Below are positions 1 through 4,126 of a stretch of 8,542 nt of DNA, piece after piece. This DNA comes from Schlesneria sp. (GTDB lineage: Bacteria; Planctomycetota; Planctomycetia; Planctomycetales; Planctomycetaceae). Position 1 is the stretch's first letter, and each line of letters begins with the position of its first letter. The stretch is from positions 1-8,542 of the forward strand of contig JANXOO010000820.1 of assembly GCA_025353525.1 (NCBI GenBank), read 5' to 3'. Position numbers and translations under genes: made by a program. The notes beneath the pieces were generated by a model that did no database searches, was not told where the DNA came from, and was given only the letters and a program-made list of their open reading frames with translations.

Positions 1-233
1 GGAGCTTCGAGGGGACCTTGCCGCGTTTTTTCGTTTTTTCGCACAAGTTTACAACGGCATAATCCCGATAACTGTCAAGGCCCCTCAAGTTTGCTCAGTC
101 GTTACGTTCGGTTTTCCAATCATCTACGGGTGTCGGTGAACCGCAATACAAACCGGATGTCGTCTTCGGGGATCAAAGTCGACGGTCGTCGCCAGTGGCG
201 ACAAATGACCAGGATGGTTGTTAGTGGCGACAA
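1..233. other. Non-coding region upstream of the secretin gene
   Basis: No convincing gene is visible here. One + frame is open from position 1 to a stop at 259-261, but its translation is rich in Arg and Ser and resembles no family I know. The stretch contains a T-rich tandem (TTTTTTCG twice, about 25-41). It also contains a long-range inverted repeat: GAGGGGACCTTG at 9-20 pairs with CAAGGCCCCTC at 76-86, with one bulged base. A short perfect palindrome (GTCGCC-AGT-GGCGAC) sits at 188-202. The right edge is a direct repeat that runs into the secretin gene. A promoter for the secretin should lie here, but I could not pick a convincing -35/-10 pair. Confidence 0.5.
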
Positions 234-251
234 ATGGCCAAGGTGGTCAGG
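194..251. repeat. Tandem direct repeat (2 x 29 bp) spanning the first ATG of the secretin gene
   Basis: Copy 1 (194-222) and copy 2 (223-251) both begin AGTGGCGACAAATG. They match at 22 of the first 25 bases, then diverge. The only candidate ATG at the far 5' end of the secretin frame (234-236) lies inside copy 2. The equivalent ATG in copy 1 (205-207) opens an 18-codon ORF ending at 261, in another frame. Possible readings are a protein-binding site pair, a remnant of an insertion-sequence end with subterminal repeats (IS21-family ends are built that way), or a local duplication. The sequence alone does not decide between these. Confidence 0.75.
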
Positions 252-2813
252 GATGACGTAGTGCAGAGACCTCTTCACCCTTTTCAGACGGCGTTCAGAG
301 CGATTTTGATGGCGATTGCGTTGCCAGCCGTCATCTTCATGTTCGGAGCGATACGCTCGCGCCAATTGAAGTCGACGGCCAACCCCCGTTGGGCAAAGTT
401 CGCCGAAACTTCCACGTCGACCGAATCCCTTTCAGCGACTTCAAACGGATCTCGCAGAGTTCCGGTTCAAACGGCCAGCATTCAGAATCGCGACGCCGAA
501 TCGTTCCAATCACAGGACGCACGATTCGGCGACGAACTTGACCAGTCACGGCATCCCGAAGTTCATTACTCCGGTTCGATCACCGGCCGGACATCAATCG
601 AGGCTCCAGTTCGATCACGGCCGTTATCGACAGACGAATCGAAACGTATCGCCGCAGAATCGTTTCCCGATGAACGGGAAGGGCCGCCCATCATTTTCCG
701 TCCTGTTGACGATGAACCTGACGATTCACAGGTCTCGCAGATGATCGTCCGGTTCGAGTCGCAATTATCCGAAGTCCGGCAGCGACTCGATCGACTGTCC
801 ACACGACAGTACGAAGAGCAATCGAATGAAACCGAACTTGAAAGCCGGTTACTCGATGCGCTGACAAATCTCAAAGAAATTTCCAGCCGGTCTCCTGCCG
901 CTCCCGAAGTATCGCATCCGACACCGGTTCCGGTCGAAGTCGCGGCACAGCCTGCGATGCGGAATATTCCTGCAATACAGAAAACTCCTGAGGTCCAGCA
1001 TCCTCAATTGATCCAGACTTTTCCTGCGACTCAGAATATTCCTGCCGAAAATCCGGTTCCCAAAGAAGTCGCACCGGAAGTCATTGTATCCGGGAAAAAA
1101 CCGCCGGAAACGACACACGCAGACACTGACGCTTCGGGGCTGGCGGTTCTGAGTGCCGACGTTTCGAAGTTTGCGGCGAAGGTCCCTAAAAGCAGTGTTG
1201 TTCCAAAACCTGACGCTCATCCAGTGCCGATTTTGCTTGATACGGTGACTTCACCGCTGGCGAATTTGCTGGTCGATGGCAATACCGATTCCGATGACGG
1301 CATACACGACCAGGAATTGAAAGATCGCTTGTTAAAACCGGTTGATGCGGACAGCGGATCAACGAACCAGGGAAATCACGTTTCTGATTCCGCTGACTGG
1401 ATTCGCATTCGGCGTACACCGGACCTCAACGTTCCGGAAACGTACGTGATGGATGTTCGCGACGCTGATATTCGGCACGTCTTTGCGGAACTCAGCAAAG
1501 TCGCCCGCGTGAATATTATTTCGAGTCCCGAAGTGAAGGGCCGCGTTTCGCTCAACCTGCACGGGGTCCGCTTCGATGCGGCGATCAAGGCGATCCTCAA
1601 GTCCCGCGATTATGTGTTTGACCGTGAGGATGACATCGTCGTCGTTCGCACCGCAGACGAAATGGGCCGATTGAAGAAACAAAGTCGCCAAACGGTTCTG
1701 CGGATTTACCGTCCGGATTATATAACTGTCGCGGAGCTGAACCGGTTGATCCAGCCGATCCTGTCTTCCGACGGCAGGCAATCTGTCGCGCCCGTGGCAG
1801 GGCCGTCGGGAATCGACGGATCTCATCGAGACGATATTGATCGGGGGAATACGCTGGTCGTGCAGGATTTGCCCGAGGCGCTCGAACGGATCGATCGAAT
1901 CCTTGTCGATGTTGACATACCTCCGTTGCAGGTCGAGATCGAAGCGAAAATCCTCAACGTTCGATTGTCGAGCGGGATCGAGCACGGGATCGATTTCGCT
2001 CAGTTTCCTTGTTATCGGGACCCGGAACCGTCGTGCTCGAACGTGGGTCTGAAGCATGCCAGCCTGACGTGCAATGTCCCGACATTTATCAAATCGATTG
2101 AACGGTTGGCAGAGACGCGTGTTGTGACATCTCAACGGATTCAGGTATTGAACAATCATCGGGCCGAAATGCTGATCGGTGACCGGATCGGGTGTCAGTC
2201 TCGAGTCGGAGGCGAAATCAGGTTCATGGACGCCGGAACCCGACTGATTGTTCGTCCGTCGATTTCAGCCGACGGTTTTGTCCGGATGGAAATTCGTCCG
2301 GAACAGAGTTCGTTGAATCTGGCACGCCGAACAAAACAGCCGCAGCAGACCACGGCAGAAATGACGACATCCGTCATGATCCGCGACGGGGCCACCGTCG
2401 CGATTGGCGGACTGGTGCTGGAACCGGGCGCCGAAACGCCGAACCGGTTGAACGGCATGATTGCCATTCCGGTCCTTGGCATTCCTTTCCGTAATCGACG
2501 CGACCGGACGCTGCGAACGGAACTGATTGTGCTGGTGACGCCTCATATCATCTGTGATTCGGAATGCCTGCAGGGATCCCCGCCACAGACGACGGATGGG
2601 CGATTCAACAGTCCGCCTGGCCAATTGCAAGACGAACGCAGGCACAGTCTGGCGCTCGCACACTTCGAGCGGGCGTCCGGTTTCGTCCGTCAGGGGAATT
2701 ACGTCAAAGCACGCCAGCAGATTGAAGCATCACTCAGGCAGAACAACGCGGATCAGGAAGCGATTCGATTGCGAAACGAAATCAGTCAAAGTTTGCCGCA
2801 CGACGTGCAATAG
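234..2813 (+). CDS. Secretin (type II secretion / type IV pilus outer-membrane channel family) with C-terminal TPR-like tail
   Basis: This 859-residue protein should form a multimeric outer-membrane channel for a type II secretion or type IV pilus-like machine. A basic N-terminus leads to a hydrophobic segment (about residues 20-38), then a low-complexity region. A predicted coiled coil follows (about 167-220), then a Pro/Gln hexapeptide repeat (244-273). Residues 404-473 match the STN/N0 fold (YVMDVRDADIRHVF onward) and about 487-566 an N1-like domain. The secretin domain starts at VEIEAKILNV (567-576). It contains RDGATVAIGGLVLE (717-730) and ends with IPVLGIPF (745-752) and ELIVLVTPHII (763-773), the family's signature blocks. 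Residues 803-855 form a TPR-like helical pair. With only N0 and N1 before the barrel it is leaner than classic GspD (N0-N3). No AMIN domain was seen, so I assign neither gspD nor pilQ. Six cysteines lie in and just after the barrel domain. The true start may be GTG 261 or ATG 309. No secretion genes adjoin it here. Confidence 0.9.
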   Translation: MAKVVRDDVVQRPLHPFQTAFRAILMAIALPAVIFMFGAIRSRQLKSTANPRWAKFAETSTSTESLSATSNGSRRVPVQTASIQNRDAESFQSQDARFGDELDQSRHPEVHYSGSITGRTSIEAPVRSRPLSTDESKRIAAESFPDEREGPPIIFRPVDDEPDDSQVSQMIVRFESQLSEVRQRLDRLSTRQYEEQSNETELESRLLDALTNLKEISSRSPAAPEVSHPTPVPVEVAAQPAMRNIPAIQKTPEVQHPQLIQTFPATQNIPAENPVPKEVAPEVIVSGKKPPETTHADTDASGLAVLSADVSKFAAKVPKSSVVPKPDAHPVPILLDTVTSPLANLLVDGNTDSDDGIHDQELKDRLLKPVDADSGSTNQGNHVSDSADWIRIRRTPDLNVPETYVMDVRDADIRHVFAELSKVARVNIISSPEVKGRVSLNLHGVRFDAAIKAILKSRDYVFDREDDIVVVRTADEMGRLKKQSRQTVLRIYRPDYITVAELNRLIQPILSSDGRQSVAPVAGPSGIDGSHRDDIDRGNTLVVQDLPEALERIDRILVDVDIPPLQVEIEAKILNVRLSSGIEHGIDFAQFPCYRDPEPSCSNVGLKHASLTCNVPTFIKSIERLAETRVVTSQRIQVLNNHRAEMLIGDRIGCQSRVGGEIRFMDAGTRLIVRPSISADGFVRMEIRPEQSSLNLARRTKQPQQTTAEMTTSVMIRDGATVAIGGLVLEPGAETPNRLNGMIAIPVLGIPFRNRRDRTLRTELIVLVTPHIICDSECLQGSPPQTTDGRFNSPPGQLQDERRHSLALAHFERASGFVRQGNYVKARQQIEASLRQNNADQEAIRLRNEISQSLPHDVQ
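249..263 (+). promoter_or_regulatory. Candidate ribosome binding site and GTG start of the secretin gene
   Basis: AGGGA at 249-253 lies 7 bases before an in-frame GTG at 261-263, which is codon 10 of the longest reading. The ATG at 234 has no Shine-Dalgarno-like sequence before it and lies inside a direct repeat. Another in-frame ATG at 309 (residue 26) would begin right at the hydrophobic segment. The GTG start keeps the basic, signal-anchor-like N-terminus and avoids the repeat. This is an inference from spacing; planctomycete genes often lack strong ribosome binding sites. Confidence 0.45.
963..1052 (+). repeat. Degenerate 18-bp tandem repeat encoding five Pro/Gln hexapeptides
   Basis: Within the secretin gene, residues 244-273 read as five successive hexapeptides: NIPAIQ, KTPEVQ, HPQLIQ, TFPATQ, NIPAEN. 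Each has a proline at position 2 or 3, and four of the five end in Gln. The DNA units are diverged, but the first and last share AATATTCCTGC (963-973 and 1035-1045). The repeat lies in the proline-rich linker between the coiled coil and the N0 domain. It would act as an extended spacer, possibly across the periplasm or peptidoglycan. Confidence 0.6.
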
Positions 2814-2860
2814 AAACCGACTCGGCAGAGCGACATCGTTCCGGGCTTGCCTGCCTTCAG

Positions 2861-2893
2861 ACGAGCCAGGTGGCGTTAGCCCCGGGGTTGTTC
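2861..2893 (+). repeat. REP-like repeat, copy R1
   Basis: This copy carries the core CGAGCC, GGCGTTAGCC and CGGGGTT, aligning with the other four copies in the window. GGC-GTTA-GCC gives a short stem with a four-base loop, extended by further G-C pairs around one mismatch. It lies about 50 bases after the secretin stop, in the same orientation as R2, and is the most diverged and only unpaired copy. Confidence 0.6.
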
Positions 2894-2923
2894 GAATATT
2901 GCCGATCACTGTCAGCGCGGTGT

Positions 2924-2958
2924 CGAGGCGAGCCCGTTGGCGTCAGCCTCGGGGTTCC
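2924..2958 (+). repeat. REP-like repeat, copy R2 (left arm of the left facing pair)
   Basis: The sequence contains CGAGGCGAGCCC, GGCGTCAGCC and TCGGGGTTC in order. The copy is itself an imperfect palindrome: CCC and GGG arms, a mismatched centre, then GGC-GTCA-GCC with a four-base loop. It faces R3 (3005-3042), to which it is the reverse complement over most of its length. Six T follow at 2960-2965. Confidence 0.8.
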
Positions 2959-2965
2959 CTTTTTT
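2931..2965 (+). terminator. Possible intrinsic terminator after the secretin gene
   Basis: The R2 hairpin (CCC arm at about 2932-2934, GTCA loop at 2942-2945, GGG arm ending at 2954) is followed by a run of six T (2960-2965). That arrangement suits Rho-independent termination of secretin transcription, about 120 bases after its stop. The stem has internal mismatches and five bases separate it from the T run, so this is tentative. The larger R2/R3 palindrome could serve both converging genes. Confidence 0.35.
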
Positions 2966-3004
2966 GCGATCGAAAATAAGATCGATTCGTCGACCGCAAA
3001 CATC

Positions 3005-3042
3005 GAAGAACCCCAGGGGTTGACGCCGCCGGGCTCGCCTCG
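3005..3042 (-). repeat. REP-like repeat, copy R3 (right arm of the left facing pair)
   Basis: Read on the minus strand, this copy has CGAGGCGAGCCCGGCGGCG, then TCAACCCC and TGGGGTTC, closely matching R2. It ends 24 bases before the stop codon of the transposase gene. R2 and R3 with the bases between them form a 119-bp imperfect palindrome (2924-3042). Pairing continues inward through TTTGCGATCG (2962-2971) against CGACCGCAAA (2991-3000), with one mismatch. Confidence 0.8.
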
Positions 3043-3066
3043 AAGGGCTTGCTTCATGTTGTTTAC

Positions 3067-3633
3067 TTAAGTCAGCATCCCATTTTCACGCGGCCAGATC
3101 GCCAACGGATTCGACTGATTTCGAATGTAGTTCACCGCAGCTTCCACTGATTGCTCGTCCTTCAATGTTCGCTTTGAACCGCCGGTCGACCACCATGTAT
3201 TACCCGCGGGCCAGGACGATTCGCGATTCAAAATGCGAGAGCCACAGGCTTTGAAATCACCCAGAATCTTTTCAGGGTCAGGATCGCCAGGAACCCCTGT
3301 GACAATGTGAATATGCGTTCGCATAATTCCAGCGGCAACCACCAGCCAGCCACGAAAACGAGCTGTCTCCTGAAACTGCTCGAGCAACGATTTTGCTTGC
3401 TGGTGATTCAGCCTTTGAGGAGGAGACTTCAGATTCCGCCGGGCAAATTCCTGTAATGCCGGATTCGGCATTGCGGGCGGTGTTCCCGGCTCGTTGAAGT
3501 TAAAGTGTTGTCCCGCTTCGTCCAGTGCCGTACCAACGAAGCCACGTTTGCTGCCGGGCAGCCAACTTCCGTACGTGATCCATGTGAGAAACCAGTATCG
3601 ATCGACGGCGATGAAATTCACGGGAGAATTCAT
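3067..3633 (-). CDS. REP-associated tyrosine transposase (Y1, HUH superfamily; RAYT)
   Basis: This 188-residue single-domain protein belongs to the Y1 transposase (IS200/IS605-like, REP-associated) superfamily, which cuts and joins single-stranded DNA at REP hairpins. The N-terminus has the family strand FLTWITYGSWLPG (residues 15-27). The metal-binding HUH motif is H107-I108-H109 in MRTHIHIV. The likely nucleophile is Tyr169 in the helix NYIRNQSNP (168-176), where relatives have YI..NP. The length is normal for the family and the catalytic elements are intact, so the gene may be active. It converges on the secretin gene and diverges from the large exported protein. Facing REP-like pairs lie on both sides (2924-3042 and 3730-3878), as expected for a RAYT and its substrate. 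No strong ribosome binding site precedes the ATG at 3633. Copy number and mobility cannot be judged from one window. Confidence 0.9.
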   Translation of the reverse strand: MNSPVNFIAVDRYWFLTWITYGSWLPGSKRGFVGTALDEAGQHFNFNEPGTPPAMPNPALQEFARRNLKSPPQRLNHQQAKSLLEQFQETARFRGWLVVAAGIMRTHIHIVTGVPGDPDPEKILGDFKACGSRILNRESSWPAGNTWWSTGGSKRTLKDEQSVEAAVNYIRNQSNPLAIWPRENGMLT

Positions 3634-3635
3634 AA

Positions 3636-3690
3636 ATTCGGATTGCTTTTTTACCGGTTGAACAATTCATCAACGGTCACGCATCCGAAT
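3636..3690. repeat. Inverted repeat in the transposase 5' leader
   Basis: ATTCGGAT (3636-3643) and ATCCGAAT (3683-3690) are perfect inverted copies 39 bases apart. Pairing extends by two bases if one T is bulged. The left arm begins three bases outside the transposase start codon. In mRNA it could form a hairpin over the initiation region; as DNA it could be an operator. An 8-bp match at this spacing can also arise by chance. Confidence 0.35.
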
Positions 3691-3729
3691 AGCGAAAAGG
3701 GAATGCGCGTCAGCAACGTTCTTGCTCGC

Positions 3730-3763
3730 CGAGGCGGGCCCCGCGGCGTCAGCCTCAGGGTTC
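3730..3763 (+). repeat. REP-like repeat, copy R4 (left arm of the right facing pair)
   Basis: The copy carries CGAGGCGGGCCC, GGCGTCAGCC and AGGGTTC, matching R2 in the same orientation. Its own imperfect stem has the GTCA loop at 3748-3751, with GGC/GCC inside and CCC/GGG outside. A short T-rich tract follows (3764-3769). It lies about 100 bases upstream of the transposase start and faces R5. Confidence 0.75.
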
Positions 3764-3843
3764 ATTTTTAAATTCGCGAGCTTGTTCGTCGCGGTTGATA
3801 GTCATTGTTTTTCTGGCCGTCAATGTTTGACGAACCCAAATTT

Positions 3844-3878
3844 GAAGAACTCCGGGCCTATCGCCGCCGGGCTCGCCT
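3844..3878 (-). repeat. REP-like repeat, copy R5 (right arm of the right facing pair)
   Basis: Read on the minus strand it gives AGGCGAGCCCGGCGGCGATA followed by a diverged GGCCCGGAGTTCTTC. The left half is nearly identical to R3 and the loop half has decayed. With R4 it brackets a 149-bp imperfect palindrome (3730-3878). That palindrome includes an inner perfect pair, GTTCGTC (3784-3790) and GACGAAC (3829-3835). Confidence 0.75.
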
Positions 3879-4126
3879 GAGTCGTTCCAATTTGTTTCGG
3901 GATTTTGTCGAGTTAATTGTCTGATCATTGTGCTGATGGCATACTACGGACGATGTGCGATGGCGTTGATTGAGGCGGGTGACGCAGCGACCTGGTGCCT
4001 CGACGGGCGGCTTGCCCTTTTGATTTGATTACCCTGCCAATGATCAACATCCCGGTTTGACCGCCCTGCCAATTGCCGCTCCGTTTTTCGATTGCGCAAC
4101 GGCGAAATATTTGAGAGACCCTTGAT
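3879..4126. other. Non-coding leader of the large exported-protein gene
   Basis: No gene is supported here. Positions 3972-4001 form a hairpin-capable stretch, with GAGGC (3973-3976 region) and GCCTC (3997-4001) around inner GGT/ACC. GGGC-GGCTT-GCCC at 4005-4017 follows, then four T (4018-4021), which resembles a weak terminator or attenuator. CCCTGCCAAT occurs twice downstream. GAGAG at 4113-4117 is a weak ribosome binding site 9 bases before the ATG at 4127. I could not identify a convincing sigma-70 promoter. Confidence 0.4.
4032..4073. promoter_or_regulatory. Spaced direct repeat, possible regulator-binding sites
   Basis: CCCTGCCAAT is present exactly at 4032-4041 and 4064-4073. The copies start 32 bases apart, about three helical turns, which would put both on the same DNA face. 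The second copy ends 53 bases before the start codon of the large exported protein. That suits an activator or repressor acting on this gene, but no known binding consensus was recognised. Confidence 0.35.

Noticed and set aside
1..261. A + frame open from the window edge to a stop at 259-261, possibly the end of an upstream gene
   Set aside because: The translation is compositionally poor (Arg/Ser rich, no recognisable motif) and overlaps the direct repeat. It looks like a chance open frame.
1359..2159. A 266-codon minus-strand open frame opposite the secretin gene
   Set aside because: It lies wholly antisense to the conserved N0, N1 and secretin domains, and its translation shows no family features. 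It is a shadow of the coding strand.
2554..3070. Two + frames (2554-2979 and 2870-3070) over the secretin end and the REP-like repeats
   Set aside because: They are out of frame with the secretin and their translations mostly read through repeat DNA.
2861..3878. A CRISPR array, because several similar palindromic repeats occur
   Set aside because: The repeats are in both orientations, unevenly spaced, diverged, and arranged around a Y1 transposase. No cas genes are present.
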